Notes: generated from the letters alone by a model not told the origin. Counted from the stretch's first letter, positions 17,763-28,011 are shown. The stretch is 64,000 nt of DNA from Desulfotignum sp. (GCA_011390635.1 JAABSA010000002.1:124308-188307), one strand, 5' to 3'. Made by a program: numbers and translations.

Positions 17763-20054
17763 ATGAGCCTTGAACTCTGTTATATCATCATCGGTATTCT
17801 GCTGATATTCGCCTTTTTGGATCTGATGATCGGGGTGAGCAATGATGCGGTCAATTTTTTAAACTCCTCCATCGGGTCCAAAGCGGCCCCGTTTGTTGTG
17901 ATCATGTTTGTGGCAAGCGTGGGGATTCTGGCAGGGGTGACTTTTTCCGGGGGCATGATGGAGGTCGCCAGAAAAGGCATTTTCCATCCCCAGTTTTTCA
18001 CCATGCCCGAACTGCTGGTGATTTTTCTGGCGGTCATGATCACCGATATCCTGCTGCTGGATCTGTTCAACACCTATGGTCTGCCTACTTCCACAACGGT
18101 TTCCATTGTATTTGAACTGCTGGGGGCTGCAGTGGCTGTTTCCCTGATCAAAATCATGCAGTCACCAGAAGGTGTCATGGCCCTGTGGGATTATATCAAC
18201 ACCGCCAAGGCCATGGCCATTGTGGGGGGCATCCTTTTGTCCATTGTGATCTCTTTTTTTTCAGGCGCGATAGTCCAGTTCTTTTCCAGGCTGATCTTTA
18301 CCTTTGATTATAAAAAAAGACTCAAGCGCTATGGCGCGGTCTGGGGCGGGGTGGCCATGACCGCCATCACCTTTTTCATTCTCATCAAAGGTGCCAAGGG
18401 TGCCACCTTCATGGATGAACAAACACTGGCATGGATCGATCATCATACCTTTACCATCCTGACCGGCATATTTCTCATTTCAGCCATCCTGCTGCAGCTG
18501 CTGATCTCCATTTTCAGGATCAATATCCTCAAACCCATTGTCCTGGTGGGCACCTTTGCACTGGCAATGGCCTTTGCCGCCAATGACCTGGTCAATTTCA
18601 TCGGGGTACCCCTGGCCGGTCTCAAGGCCTTTACCACGGCCCTTGCCTCCGCAAATCCCATGAGTATTACCATGGAGGCGCTGAGCAAGGCTGTCCAGAC
18701 CCAGACAAGTATCATGCTTCTGGCAGGCAGTGTCATGGTGGTTACCCTGTGGGTATCCAAAAAAGCCAGAACCGTTACCGAAACCGAGATCCGCTTAGGA
18801 CAGCAGGATGAAGGCCCGGAGCGGTTTGAATCCATCTGGCTGTCCAGAAAAATCGTGGCCCTGTTTTATTATATCTTCAGCTCCCTGCGCACGGTGCTGC
18901 CCCGATCTGTGCGGAAAACCGTTGCCGCCAGAATCACCCCTGTCAGGACCCGCCATGCCGGTGCTGCAGGGGAAAAACCTTCCTTTGATCTGATCCGGGC
19001 ATCGGTCAACCTCATGGTGGCCAGTGCGGTGGTATCCTTTGCCACATCCTTGAAACTGCCGTTATCCACCACCTATGTCACCTTCATGGTGGCCATGGGA
19101 TCCTCCTTTTCCGACCAGGCCTGGGGAAGAGAAAGTGCTGTTTTCCGCATCACAGGCGTTCTTGCGGTGGTGGGAGGCTGGTTTATGACCGCCTTTATTG
19201 CCTTTATGGTGGCCTTTATCTTTGCCAACATTATTTTTTATTTTAACGGATTCGGCATTGCAGCTCTCATGGTCTTTGCCGGGTTCATGATCTGGAAGAA
19301 CAAGAAAAAACATGACATCCATGCCAGAGGCAAGGAAGAAATGAAGATCTTTCAGTTTGAAAAAGTGGACAATTTCCAGGCTGCCGTATCCGACACCTTC
19401 GACCATTTGGCCCTGCAGCTCAAAACCATCAGGCAATCCTTTGACCTGACCTTTGATGCCCTGTTCCAGGAAGATATCGTTACCCTGCGCCGGGAAAGAA
19501 GCCGCACCAAACAGCTCCAGCTGAGCACCAATATTATTGTGGCCAATATTTTCAAGGTGCTGCGCCTGCTCCAGAAAGAAGAAAACAAGATATCCTATAA
19601 TTATTACCAGATTATCCGGCGCCTGCAAAAACTTTCCGATGGGTACAGAGATACGGTCATTCGAAGCACCATGCACGTATCCAACCGCCACAGCGGCCTT
19701 TTACCGGTCCAGATAGAAGAACTCATGGAAATCAAAAAGGTGATTCTCTATATCTTTTTGACGGTGGAAACCGCTCTGGCGAACAAACAGATTGTGGATT
19801 GTCAGGAAATTGTGGAGCAGTTTCACTACCTGCGGGAACTGGTGGATGATTTCAACGCCAACCAGATTGAACGGATCCGCAATGATTCATCCAAAACCCG
19901 GTTGAGCATTTTGTTTTACGCCATCTCCGGAAATTGCGTGATGATGGCCAAACAGACCGTCAAACTGCTGGAAATATTCAATGAGGCATTTAAACTGGAA
20001 GGCGCTGAACCCGCAGATCACGCGTCTGTGTGTTCAGACCGCAGCCTTGATTAG
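17763..20054 (+). CDS. PiT-family phosphate transporter with C-terminal PhoU-like domain
   Basis: The 763-residue protein takes up phosphate (or metal-phosphate) across the inner membrane. The two duplicated PiT signatures are seen: DLMIGVSNDAVNFLNSSIG near residue 20 and AFAANDLVNFIGVPLAG near 270, each inside hydrophobic helices. From about residue 530 the chain turns soluble and helical (FDHLALQLKTIRQSFDLTFD onward) and resembles a PhoU/DUF47 domain, usually a separate protein. ATG 17763 is chosen because the first helix starts immediately after; a longer frame from 17709 has no signal. A strong bidirectional hairpin follows. Confidence 0.9.
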   Translation: MSLELCYIIIGILLIFAFLDLMIGVSNDAVNFLNSSIGSKAAPFVVIMFVASVGILAGVTFSGGMMEVARKGIFHPQFFTMPELLVIFLAVMITDILLLDLFNTYGLPTSTTVSIVFELLGAAVAVSLIKIMQSPEGVMALWDYINTAKAMAIVGGILLSIVISFFSGAIVQFFSRLIFTFDYKKRLKRYGAVWGGVAMTAITFFILIKGAKGATFMDEQTLAWIDHHTFTILTGIFLISAILLQLLISIFRINILKPIVLVGTFALAMAFAANDLVNFIGVPLAGLKAFTTALASANPMSITMEALSKAVQTQTSIMLLAGSVMVVTLWVSKKARTVTETEIRLGQQDEGPERFESIWLSRKIVALFYYIFSSLRTVLPRSVRKTVAARITPVRTRHAGAAGEKPSFDLIRASVNLMVASAVVSFATSLKLPLSTTYVTFMVAMGSSFSDQAWGRESAVFRITGVLAVVGGWFMTAFIAFMVAFIFANIIFYFNGFGIAALMVFAGFMIWKNKKKHDIHARGKEEMKIFQFEKVDNFQAAVSDTFDHLALQLKTIRQSFDLTFDALFQEDIVTLRRERSRTKQLQLSTNIIVANIFKVLRLLQKEENKISYNYYQIIRRLQKLSDGYRDTVIRSTMHVSNRHSGLLPVQIEELMEIKKVILYIFLTVETALANKQIVDCQEIVEQFHYLRELVDDFNANQIERIRNDSSKTRLSILFYAISGNCVMMAKQTVKLLEIFNEAFKLEGAEPADHASVCSDRSLD

Positions 20055-20152
20055 GCCAGCCCCCGGTAACGAAACCCTGAGCAGCAAGGCTCCTTGATTA
20101 ACCGATGGTAATTGTGATTGCGGCGCAGCCGGCCAGGGCGTAGATTGAAAAC

Positions 20153-20197
20153 ATAAGGGGGCCCTGTTCCAGTATGTGTGGAACAGGGCCCCCTTAT
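20153..20197. terminator. Strong bidirectional hairpin terminator between pit and sat
   Basis: A perfect 18-base stem, ATAAGGGGGCCCTGTTCC, with a nine-base loop (20171-20179) and AT-rich sequence on both sides, lies between convergent genes. The 98 bases between the pit stop and the hairpin show no gene. Confidence 0.85.
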
Positions 20198-20223
20198 TAT
20201 ATTACTGCATAATCTGTTTCAGA

Positions 20224-21501
20224 TTACATTTTGCTGCCTTCTGCGTGGCTCTGGAGCTTGACCTCAACCTTGTCAGTCAGGCCGGCATAGTATTCTCTCA
20301 AAATAACCAGCACTTCTTCACGACCGAAATGATCAACCACTTCTTCGTTATTAGACAGGGCATGCCGCAGCTTGGTGCCGGACAGAATCACCCGGTCTTC
20401 TTTGGTGTGGGGGCAGGTTTTCATGGAAGCCATGCCGTCACACTTGTGGCAGTAGAATGTCCAGTCAATTTTCAGGGGTTCACACAGCAGTCTTTTGGCG
20501 TCTTCCACCGGCTGGGGAATCTGGTCAAAGATCTCCTGGGCCTCGAACAGGGTGTAAAAGTCACCAACACCGGCATGATCGCGGCCGATGATCATTCTGT
20601 TGACACCGTAGTTCTGGCGGAAGGTGGCATGGAGCAGGCCTTCTCTGGGACCGGCATATCTCATGTCAAGGGGGTAACCGGCATTGACCACATGCTCGGG
20701 CACAAAATAGTCTTTGATCAGGGTGTCAATGCATTTAATCCGGACGTCTGCCGGGATGTCACCGGGTTTGAGGTTTCCGATGAGAGAATGAATCAACACA
20801 CCGTCACACACATCCAGGGCGATTTTGCAAAGATGTTCATGGGATCTGTGCATGGGGTTTCTCAGCTGCATGGCAGCCACGTTGGCCCAGCCTCTTTCAT
20901 CAAAAATGGCACGGGTTTCAGCAGGTGTCAGGTAAACCCCTTTAAATTTTTCAGGAAATTCGCCCTCGGAAAGCACTTTGACCGGACCGGCAAGGCAGAA
21001 CTCTTTTCTGGCCATAACCATCTGAACTCCCGGATGATCTTCCATGGCAACTTTCCAGAAGACATCATCTGCAGACTCTTCGCCATGGCCCTTGTAGACC
21101 TTTTCACATTCCCATTTTTTCTCGTCTTCACCCATTTCAAACTTTTCTTCCACCTTCATGGTGGCAAAGATCTCACCGTTTCTTTCCAGGGCGATTTCAT
21201 CCCCTTCATTGATCTCTGCGGCATCTTCCTTGGAAGCATCCAGCATCACCGGTACCGGCCAGAATGTTCCGTCAGCCAGCTGATAATCTTCACAGACACT
21301 TTTCCAGTCCGCTTTGGTCATGAAACCGCTCAACGGGCTGAACCCGCCGATTCCCAGCATGATCAGATCCCCTTTTACCTGGGAAGAAATTTCGATCTTT
21401 TTCAGACCCTGGGCTTTTTTGCGTTCCGCTTCCAGCTCAGCACCTTCAAGTTTGCAGCATACCAGACCTTTTCCACCGTGGGGGGCTACTAATTTAGACA
21501 T
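20224..21501 (-). CDS. sat: ATP sulfurylase (sulfate adenylyltransferase)
   Basis: Sat makes APS from sulfate and ATP, the first step of sulfate reduction. The 425-residue protein begins [15 protein letters not shown], typical of dissimilatory Sat. It has the active-site loop [13 protein letters not shown] with the HxxH pair, the [11 protein letters not shown] motif and a C-terminal Cys/His cluster (CHKCDG, then CPHTKED) that binds zinc in related enzymes. The ATG at 21501 is preferred: AAGGAG lies 10 bases upstream, whereas the ATG at 21510 is only two bases from it. It has its own promoter with two palindromes and ends at a strong terminator, so it is monocistronic. aprBA is not in the window. 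Confidence 0.97.
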   Translation of the reverse strand: MSKLVAPHGGKGLVCCKLEGAELEAERKKAQGLKKIEISSQVKGDLIMLGIGGFSPLSGFMTKADWKSVCEDYQLADGTFWPVPVMLDASKEDAAEINEGDEIALERNGEIFATMKVEEKFEMGEDEKKWECEKVYKGHGEESADDVFWKVAMEDHPGVQMVMARKEFCLAGPVKVLSEGEFPEKFKGVYLTPAETRAIFDERGWANVAAMQLRNPMHRSHEHLCKIALDVCDGVLIHSLIGNLKPGDIPADVRIKCIDTLIKDYFVPEHVVNAGYPLDMRYAGPREGLLHATFRQNYGVNRMIIGRDHAGVGDFYTLFEAQEIFDQIPQPVEDAKRLLCEPLKIDWTFYCHKCDGMASMKTCPHTKEDRVILSGTKLRHALSNNEEVVDHFGREEVLVILREYYAGLTDKVEVKLQSHAEGSKM

Positions 21502-21541
21502 ATAACGCATTCTCCTTACAGTTTATGTATTAACCCAAAAA

Positions 21542-21564
21542 ATAAATGTTGCTTCAACATTTAT
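21542..21564. promoter_or_regulatory. Perfect 23-base palindrome in the sat leader
   Basis: ATAAATGTTG, then CTT, then CAACATTTAT form a perfect 10-base inverted repeat 41 bases before the sat start. It could be an operator or a leader hairpin. Confidence 0.55.
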
Positions 21565-21580
21565 ATAAAATTTTTGTTAA

Positions 21581-21596
21581 AAATCTTGTAAGATTT
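21581..21596. promoter_or_regulatory. Palindrome overlapping the sat -10/start-site region
   Basis: AAATCTT-GT-AAGATTT is a perfect 7-base inverted repeat. It lies immediately downstream of the proposed -10 hexamer, the classic position for a repressor operator. Confidence 0.5.
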
Positions 21597-21620
21597 AATG
21601 ATGATTGGCAAATTTGTCAA
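21592..21620 (-). promoter_or_regulatory. sat promoter
   Basis: On the minus strand a perfect TTGACA (21615-21620) is followed after 17 bases by TAAATC (21592-21597). The -10 is weak, which would fit an activated or regulated promoter. It lies just after the stop of the upstream HAD gene. Confidence 0.5.
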
Positions 21621-21625
21621 GAATT

Positions 21626-22258
21626 TTATTCATTTATCTGTAAAACCCGGGAAATATCCTGCATGGCCATAGCATGAATATCTGCTTCAAGACCAGGCTT
21701 CTTAAAGGCGGCAAACACGGTTCCTGCTGCCCTTGCGGCCTGCTGGTCATAGATGGAATCGCCGATGAACAACACCTGGTCAGGACCTAAAGAAAACCGG
21801 GCCATGATTTTTTCAAGCTGTTCCGGATCAGGTTTTGCTTTTTTGACATCCGCAGCCGTGACCACCATGTCAAACTTGTCCGTAAGGCTGTAATCCGCCA
21901 GAACTTTTCCCATGGTATCGGTGCGATTGGTCGCGACAGCCCTGATAAACCCATGGGATGCCAGGTCGTCCAGAAGCCCTTCAAGCCCGTCTTCGATTTT
22001 CATGTACCGGATGAATTTTTCGTATCCGATCTGTTTGAGGCATTGGAACACGGGTCCATGGTCGGTAATTTCCGGGAACAGGTATACAACCGCATTGGTC
22101 ACCGTCATCATGTGGACCTGCAGAAATTGTTCATCTGTCAGGGAAGGTCTGTCAAAATTTTGCAGCACCTCATCATAAAATTTGCGGTTGGCCAGGGCGG
22201 TATCAAACATCACCCCGTCACAATCAAATACCACGGCTTTAATCTTTGATATATTCAT
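21626..22258 (-). CDS. HAD-superfamily phosphatase, phosphoglycolate-phosphatase-like
   Basis: The 210-residue protein has motif I DCDGVMFDT, motif II VATNRTD, motif III Lys in KKAKPDPEQL and motif IV GDSIYDQQAA, with a helical cap between motifs I and II. GAGG six bases ahead supports ATG 22258 rather than 22264. It overlaps the end of pabBC and is the last gene of the long minus-strand block. The substrate is not assignable from sequence. Confidence 0.85.
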   Translation of the reverse strand: MNISKIKAVVFDCDGVMFDTALANRKFYDEVLQNFDRPSLTDEQFLQVHMMTVTNAVVYLFPEITDHGPVFQCLKQIGYEKFIRYMKIEDGLEGLLDDLASHGFIRAVATNRTDTMGKVLADYSLTDKFDMVVTAADVKKAKPDPEQLEKIMARFSLGPDQVLFIGDSIYDQQAARAAGTVFAAFKKPGLEADIHAMAMQDISRVLQINE

Positions 22259-24512
22259 AAACATCCTCGTCCGGGGTCAGAAGTTGCCTTCTGACCCCAT
22301 TGTTTACCATTTCACACACCCCGGGTTCATGGGTGATTTTTTTTCCATCCACATGGTCTACCCGCACCGCCCCCATCAGGGCATTGGTTAAAAGGATATT
22401 GGAGCAGGATGCCAGATCCCGGGCATGGATGGGTTTACGTTCTGTCACATACCCCTGACGTTCCAGCCCGGATACGGCAGCAGCAAGGGTCACTCCGGGC
22501 AGCACATGGGGTGATACCGGGACAATGATCCTTGTGCCCGCAATGATCAGGATGTTGCAGGTGTTGGTTTCAGATATGGTTTGATCCGGGTTCAGGATCA
22601 GTGCCTCGTCTGCATGATTGGCCTTTGCATACTCTCCTGCCTGGTCATAATACAGGTAATTCAAGGTCTTGTGGCCGGCCAAAGGAGTCTGTCTGGGATA
22701 TGGATAGGTCACAAGGTCCAGTCCGGTTTTGCCGGAACCATCGAGGCGGTGGCGGTAGTGCCGGGCAAAGGCGGCCAGAAAACCGGGTCTGGCCATTATG
22801 AGTTTGACGGCAGCTGTGGTGGTTTCAAGATTGTTTTCTCCAATTAAAAGATCCACCACCTTTGACCAGGTGATATCCGGCGGGTCTGCGCCGAACAATG
22901 CCTGCCAGGAGCGTTGCATGCGGTTGATATGGGCGTTCAGCCGCACCGGATGGCCTTTTTCCACCCGGATGGTTTCAAAAACCCCTGCCCCGTATTGAAA
23001 TCCCGGGATATCTGCCCTCAGCACTGTTTGATCCTGATCCACCATTTTGCCGTTAACCCAGGCTTTGGGACCTTGTTCACAATAGCCCTCTGCACCCTGG
23101 ATCAGAGTGTCCATGATAGTCTTGCCCTTGTCCAGGGTTTCCTGGAACTCTTTGTGTGGATCTGAATCATATACAATGCCGCCGCCCACTGAAAAGAAAA
23201 TCCGGTTGTCTTGTATGGTGGCGGTGCGGATGGCAATGGACAAATCCATGGTGTCATGAAAACTGATATACCCTATGGAACCGGTATAGACATGTCGCTT
23301 CACCGGTTCCAGTTCATCGATAATCTCCATGGCCCGGATCTTGGGACATCCGGTGATGGAACCTCCTGGAAAACATGCCCGCAACAGGTCCACGCCGTTT
23401 TTTCCGGGCAGCAATGTCCCTTTTACTATGGAAACCAGATGAAACACGTTGTCATAAGGTTCCAGGCGTTTGTGTTCCACAACTTTCACAGATCCATGGG
23501 TGGTGACTTTGGACAGATCATTTCGCATGAGATCCACGATCATGGTCAGTTCTGCATCATCTTTGATGCTGGTGCACAGTATCTGGCCGTTTTTTTCATC
23601 CTCCTGCCGTGTGGCTCCCCTGGCAATGGTGCCTTTTATGGGCCGGGTTTCCACCCGGTTCCCCGTTTGCCGGATAAAGCGTTCCGGTGAGGTGGAAACA
23701 ATCTGGTGATCCCCGGCCTGGACAAAGGAAAAAAACGGGGCCGGGTTCCGTTGAAACAACGCCAGAAACAGGGCATAGGCATTGCCTGAAAACCCTGCTT
23801 CAAACCGCTGGGACAGATTGGCCTGGTAGATATCCCCGGCCCGCAGGTACTGGATGATTTTTGTTACCGCCTCCAGGTACTCATTTTTGGTAAACCCGGA
23901 CACAATCCCCCTGGCATCAATACAAAATCCCTTGTATGCATGCGCTGTCCGGGTGTCATCCCATAAAGTTTGTTTTAACCGGCTGACATAGGCCTTTGGT
24001 GAAAGGTCATCCCCGGTGTTTTCCATGATGGGAATACAAAGCGTGGTCTTCTGCAGGATGCGGTTGTGCACAAGAATCATGGAAGGCGCATACAGACAGA
24101 TGTCAGGCAGACCTGTATCAACACAGGTTTTTGGCAGATTTTCAATCTGATCCTTGAGGTCATAGGCAACATACCCCATAAGCCCCGCTGCCATGGGCGG
24201 CAGCGTATCACAATCTTTTAGGTGAAAGTGGTCCACCAGGGTCTGCAGACAGGAAAACGGATCTGCATCCAGTCTCATGGTTTTTGCCTGACAGGTAACG
24301 GCAATTTTTTTACCGACTGCTTTTACTTCAAGCCAGGGCAATATCCCCAGAATATGATATTGGGATGCATCCAGATCTGAACCGGACAAAAGCACAACCG
24401 TACCCGGCCTGTGGCTGAACCGGGCGGCAAACTGCCCAAAGGGTTCAGGCAGAACAATCTCTTCCTGCCAGACAGAAGCCACGTTTGGCAGTTGTGCCAC
24501 CCATTGGCTCAT
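22239..24512 (-). CDS. pabB: Aminodeoxychorismate synthase component I fused to aminodeoxychorismate lyase
   Basis: The 757-residue fusion makes 4-aminobenzoate for folate. Residues 1 to about 460 are the chorismate-binding PabB part, with STSPERFIR, the RPIKGT lysine motif and GCPKIRAMEIIDELE. From about 480 a class IV PLP aminotransferase (PabC) follows, with FQYGAGVFETIRV, the catalytic Lys in GHKTLNYLYYD, and ISETNTCNIL. PabBC fusions are known in many bacteria. A glutamine amidotransferase (PabA) is not next to it. It overlaps the upstream hydrolase by ATGA. Confidence 0.95.
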   Translation of the reverse strand: MSQWVAQLPNVASVWQEEIVLPEPFGQFAARFSHRPGTVVLLSGSDLDASQYHILGILPWLEVKAVGKKIAVTCQAKTMRLDADPFSCLQTLVDHFHLKDCDTLPPMAAGLMGYVAYDLKDQIENLPKTCVDTGLPDICLYAPSMILVHNRILQKTTLCIPIMENTGDDLSPKAYVSRLKQTLWDDTRTAHAYKGFCIDARGIVSGFTKNEYLEAVTKIIQYLRAGDIYQANLSQRFEAGFSGNAYALFLALFQRNPAPFFSFVQAGDHQIVSTSPERFIRQTGNRVETRPIKGTIARGATRQEDEKNGQILCTSIKDDAELTMIVDLMRNDLSKVTTHGSVKVVEHKRLEPYDNVFHLVSIVKGTLLPGKNGVDLLRACFPGGSITGCPKIRAMEIIDELEPVKRHVYTGSIGYISFHDTMDLSIAIRTATIQDNRIFFSVGGGIVYDSDPHKEFQETLDKGKTIMDTLIQGAEGYCEQGPKAWVNGKMVDQDQTVLRADIPGFQYGAGVFETIRVEKGHPVRLNAHINRMQRSWQALFGADPPDITWSKVVDLLIGENNLETTTAAVKLIMARPGFLAAFARHYRHRLDGSGKTGLDLVTYPYPRQTPLAGHKTLNYLYYDQAGEYAKANHADEALILNPDQTISETNTCNILIIAGTRIIVPVSPHVLPGVTLAAAVSGLERQGYVTERKPIHARDLASCSNILLTNALMGAVRVDHVDGKKITHEPGVCEMVNNGVRRQLLTPDEDVYEYIKD

Positions 24513-25129
24513 CGCAAAAAAGGATTCATCCGTTTTTCATTCATGAGGGTGGTTTCCGGGCCATGTCCGGTATAGACCCTGGTATCTTCCGGCAGGATCA
24601 GCAATTTTTCTTTGATGCTGGCAATGAGGGTATCATAGTCCCCGCCGGGCAGGTCTGTTCTGCCGATAGATCCGGCGAACAGGGTATCTCCGGCAAACAG
24701 ATGACCTTTGGTATACAGGCAGATACCGCCCCTGGAGTGGCCCGGGGTATGGATGACCTCCAGGGTAATCTTGCCGAAAGTGATCTTATCCCCGTGGTTG
24801 AGCAACAGATCCGGTTCAGGGGAATTTTCAGCAGCCAGACCGAAGCTGGCGGCTGATCTTGACAATTCCCCGAGCATGGGAACATCATCGGGGTGGATGG
24901 CCAGAATTGCCCGGGTCACGTCTTTCATCCGCTTGTTGGCACCCACATGATCAAAATGGCCATGGGTATTGATCAGATACGTGACTTTCAATTCAGCCTT
25001 GGCCAGTTCCATGAGTATCTTGTCGGCTTCATCTCCCGGATCAATCACCACTGCTTCCCTGGTGTCTTCACACCCTAAAATAAAGCAGTTGGCCATGATG
25101 GGTCCGACTTCCAGTTTTTTTATAATCAA
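24509..25129 (-). CDS. MBL-fold metallo-hydrolase, glyoxalase II-like
   Basis: The protein has the metallo-beta-lactamase motif THGHFDHVG, later TPGHSRGGIC, GDTLFAGSIGRTD, and GHGPET near the end, the set of metal ligands of small GloB/YcbL-like hydrolases. A perfect AAGGAGG five bases before a TTG at 25129 makes that the likely start (LIIKKLEVGPIMANCF). An ATG at 25165 lacks such a site. The substrate is probably a thioester, but this is family inference. Confidence 0.85.
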   Translation of the reverse strand: MIIKKLEVGPIMANCFILGCEDTREAVVIDPGDEADKILMELAKAELKVTYLINTHGHFDHVGANKRMKDVTRAILAIHPDDVPMLGELSRSAASFGLAAENSPEPDLLLNHGDKITFGKITLEVIHTPGHSRGGICLYTKGHLFAGDTLFAGSIGRTDLPGGDYDTLIASIKEKLLILPEDTRVYTGHGPETTLMNEKRMNPFLR

Positions 25130-25189
25130 AACGCCCTCCTTATGGTGTTTTCTCTTGTGCTGCATATGCGGTATTTTCCCGTGATGGGG

Positions 25190-25609
25190 TTACCGGTCTA
25201 AAGACAGGCGGATCTGGTCCAAAATACCATTGACAAACGGCCCGGAGTCCCGGGACCCGAATTTTTTTGCGATATCCACTGCCTCGTTGATGGTGACCGA
25301 AGGGGGGATATCCATCCGCTGGAGCAGTTCAAAGGTGGCGATGCGCATGATATTGCGGTCCACCCCCGGCATTCTGGACACTTTCCAGTTTTTGGAATGG
25401 ATTTTCAGCAGCGGGTCAATTTTATGAGATGCTGCTATCACCCCCTGGACCAGATCCATAAAAAACGGCTTGACCTTCGGGGTAAGCAGATCCTCATTTT
25501 CCTGACAAAAGGCATCCAGATCCGACTGAAAATCGGCCGTTGCATTCATGTCCCAAAAAAACAGGGCCTGGAGCGCCAGCTCCCTGGATAGCCTGCGATC
25601 ACCCATCAA
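25190..25609 (-). CDS. nusB: Transcription antitermination factor NusB
   Basis: The 139-residue all-helical protein has SRELALQALF at the start, MPGVDRNIMRIATFEL and PPSVTINEAVDIAKKFG, the standard NusB motifs. It abuts ribH (stop next to start), as in many bacteria. Confidence 0.96.
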   Translation of the reverse strand: MMGDRRLSRELALQALFFWDMNATADFQSDLDAFCQENEDLLTPKVKPFFMDLVQGVIAASHKIDPLLKIHSKNWKVSRMPGVDRNIMRIATFELLQRMDIPPSVTINEAVDIAKKFGSRDSGPFVNGILDQIRLSLDR

Positions 25610-26086
25610 TTATTCCACCTGCCCGAGGAGTTCTCCCAGATTGGCCATCTCAATGGCGCCCATGGCCACCTCAAATCCTTTGTTGCCGGCCTTGGTGCCG
25701 GCCCGTTCAATGGCCTGTTCAATGGTTTCCGTTGTCAGGATACCGAACATGACCGGCACGCCGGTATCCATACTGACACTGGCAATGCCCTTGGAAACCT
25801 CGGCACACACATAATCATAATGGGAGGTGGCCCCCCGGATCACGGCTCCCAGACAGATAATGGCATCATATTTTTTGGCAGCCGCCATTTTCTGGGCCAC
25901 CAATGGAATTTCAAAGGCCCCCGGCACCTTGACAATAACAATATCCTGGTCCCGGGCATCACTGCGGATCAAGGCATCCAAAGCCCCGTCCACCAGCCTG
26001 GATGTGATAAAATCATTAAACCGGGACACGATAATCCCGAATTTTTTGCCCTTGGCACTGAGTTTTGCATCAATCATCTGTGGCAT
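25610..26086 (-). CDS. ribH: 6,7-dimethyl-8-ribityllumazine synthase
   Basis: RibH makes lumazine from the RibA/RibD and RibB products. The 158-residue protein shows [48 protein letters not shown] and [12 protein letters not shown], the substrate-binding motifs. It is part of a complete riboflavin set in the order ribD-ribE-ribBA-ribH. Confidence 0.97.
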   Translation of the reverse strand: MPQMIDAKLSAKGKKFGIIVSRFNDFITSRLVDGALDALIRSDARDQDIVIVKVPGAFEIPLVAQKMAAAKKYDAIICLGAVIRGATSHYDYVCAEVSKGIASVSMDTGVPVMFGILTTETIEQAIERAGTKAGNKGFEVAMGAIEMANLGELLGQVE

Positions 26087-26117
26087 AGCTGTCTTTTCCT
26101 TGCATCGATCTGGGTTA

Positions 26118-27329
26118 TCAGTTTTTATCCATGTGAAGCAAATGGCCCATCTTGGCTTGTTTGCATTTCAGGTATCCCAGGTTGTGGCAGTTGGGGGGCA
26201 CTTCAATGGGAATCTGTTCTTCCACACAAAGGCCGTATCCTTCCAGGCCCACCATCTTTTTGGGATTGTTGGTCAGCAGCCGCATTTTTTTCACCCCGAG
26301 ATCCACCAGCATCTGTGCCCCGATACCGTAATCACGCATATCTGCGGCAAATCCAAGCTTTTCATTGGCCTCCACCGTATCCAGTCCATGGCGCTGGTAT
26401 TCATAGGCCTTGAGCTTGTTCACCAACCCGATGCCCCGGCCTTCCTGCCGCAGGTACAGCAATACCCCGCTGCCTTCTTCTTCCATCATTTCCATGGCCC
26501 GGTGGAGCTGGTCCTGGCAGTCGCACCTGAGGGATGAAAAAATATCACCGGTCATGCATTCGGAATGCACCCGCACCAGAATCGCTTTATCCGGGTCGAT
26601 CTCTCCTTTGACCAACGCGATATGGGTGAGGTTGTCCAGGTCATTTTCATAGGCAATAATCTTGAACTCCCCCCCGAAACGGGTAGGAATAACAGTCTGG
26701 GCCGCCCGGTTCACAAAACTTTCGGTCTGCAGCCGGTATTTCACCAGGTCCGCCACCGTGCAGATGCCGATGCCGTGCTCTTTGGCAAATTTTTCAAGAG
26801 AAGGCATTCTGGCCATGGTTCCGTCATCATCCATGATTTCACAGATCACACCGGCGGGTTTGAGACCTGCAAGCCGGGCCAGATCCACAGACCCCTCTGT
26901 CTGGCCGATCCGGACCATGACCCCGCCGTCCCTGGCCCGCAAAGGGAAAATATGGCCGGGCCGGGCAATGTCGGCAGGCGTGGTGTCATCTGCCACGGCG
27001 GTCAAAATGGTGGTGGCCCGGTCTGCTGCTGAAATACCTGTGGTGACACCTTTTTTGGCTTCAATGGACACGGTGAAGCCGGTTTCAAACTGGGAGGTGT
27101 TGTTCTCCACCATCATGGGCAGGTCCAGGCGGTCTGCAATGCTGGAATCCAGGGAAAGGCAGATCAGCCCCCTGCCGTATTTTGCCATGAAATTAATCGC
27201 TTCCGGCGTCACCGCCTCGGCAGCCATGGTCAGATCCCCTTCATTTTCCCTGTCTTCATCATCCACAAGAATGACCATTCTGCCATTCCGTATATCTTCA
27301 ATTGCCTGTTCAATGGTTAAATGCGGCAT
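26118..27329 (-). CDS. ribBA: Bifunctional DHBP synthase / GTP cyclohydrolase II
   Basis: The 403-residue protein starts both branches of riboflavin synthesis. The N-terminal RibB part has [16 protein letters not shown]. The C-terminal RibA part has [17 protein letters not shown], which supplies the three zinc cysteines, and [12 protein letters not shown]. Both active sites look complete. Confidence 0.97.
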   Translation of the reverse strand: MPHLTIEQAIEDIRNGRMVILVDDEDRENEGDLTMAAEAVTPEAINFMAKYGRGLICLSLDSSIADRLDLPMMVENNTSQFETGFTVSIEAKKGVTTGISAADRATTILTAVADDTTPADIARPGHIFPLRARDGGVMVRIGQTEGSVDLARLAGLKPAGVICEIMDDDGTMARMPSLEKFAKEHGIGICTVADLVKYRLQTESFVNRAAQTVIPTRFGGEFKIIAYENDLDNLTHIALVKGEIDPDKAILVRVHSECMTGDIFSSLRCDCQDQLHRAMEMMEEEGSGVLLYLRQEGRGIGLVNKLKAYEYQRHGLDTVEANEKLGFAADMRDYGIGAQMLVDLGVKKMRLLTNNPKKMVGLEGYGLCVEEQIPIEVPPNCHNLGYLKCKQAKMGHLLHMDKN

Positions 27330-27351
27330 TTTTTATGTTGTCCTTACAGAT

Positions 27352-28011
27352 TTATAAAAATCCATTCTTTGCAAGCAGCGCCATGCTGATCTCTTTTTTC
27401 TTTTCGGTTGATCCGGCACCTGCTTTCCGGGTTAAAAATTTTCTCACATATTTGCCTATCATGTCGGTTTCAATATTCACAAGATCTCCGATCTGTTTGA
27501 TACCGATGGTGGTGACCTTTGCGGTATGGGGGATGATACTCACACAAAAGTGTGTGTCCGCGCACTGGTTGATGGTCAGGCTGATCCCGTCCACGGCCAC
27601 GGACCCTTTTTCAATCATATCCCCGGCCAGAGACCTGTCCACTGCAATGGTCCAGATGACGGCATTGCTGTTTTGTTCAATGGCGGAAATGGTGCCGGTG
27701 CCGTCTATGTGGCCGGACACCAGGTGCCCGTCAATGCGGGAAGACAACTGCATGGCCCGTTCGATATTCACCCGCATACCAGAAGCAGCCGTTTTAAAGG
27801 TGGTCCTGGCAACGGTTTCAGGTGCCATATCAACGGAGAATTCATTTTTTTTCAGGCTGACGGCTGTCAGGCAGGCCCCGTTCACGGCAATGGAATCACC
27901 GATCCGGGTATGGGTCAGGTCCAGGTCACACCGGATATGAAGGATCTTTCCCTCTCCCCGGGATACGACCCGCTGGATGGTGCCCAGACTTTCAATAATA
28001 CCGGTAAACAT
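27352..28011 (-). CDS. ribE: Riboflavin synthase (alpha subunit)
   Basis: The 219-residue protein starts MFTGIIESLGTI and contains two lumazine-binding repeats (SIAVNGACLTAV, and GSVAVDGISLTINQ in the second), each with the expected GHIDGTG-type or related segment. It lies between ribD and ribBA. Confidence 0.96.
   Translation of the reverse strand: MFTGIIESLGTIQRVVSRGEGKILHIRCDLDLTHTRIGDSIAVNGACLTAVSLKKNEFSVDMAPETVARTTFKTAASGMRVNIERAMQLSSRIDGHLVSGHIDGTGTISAIEQNSNAVIWTIAVDRSLAGDMIEKGSVAVDGISLTINQCADTHFCVSIIPHTAKVTTIGIKQIGDLVNIETDMIGKYVRKFLTRKAGAGSTEKKKEISMALLAKNGFL

Noticed and set aside
20055-20150. Possible c-di-GMP (GEMM-like) riboswitch after pit
   Set aside because: GAGCAGCAAGGCTCC and AACCGATGG faintly recall GEMM motifs, but the conserved order is not met and no gene follows in that direction.
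20176-21492. A 438-codon plus-strand open frame
   Set aside because: It is the antisense shadow of sat, has no ribosome binding site and crosses the terminator hairpin at its start.
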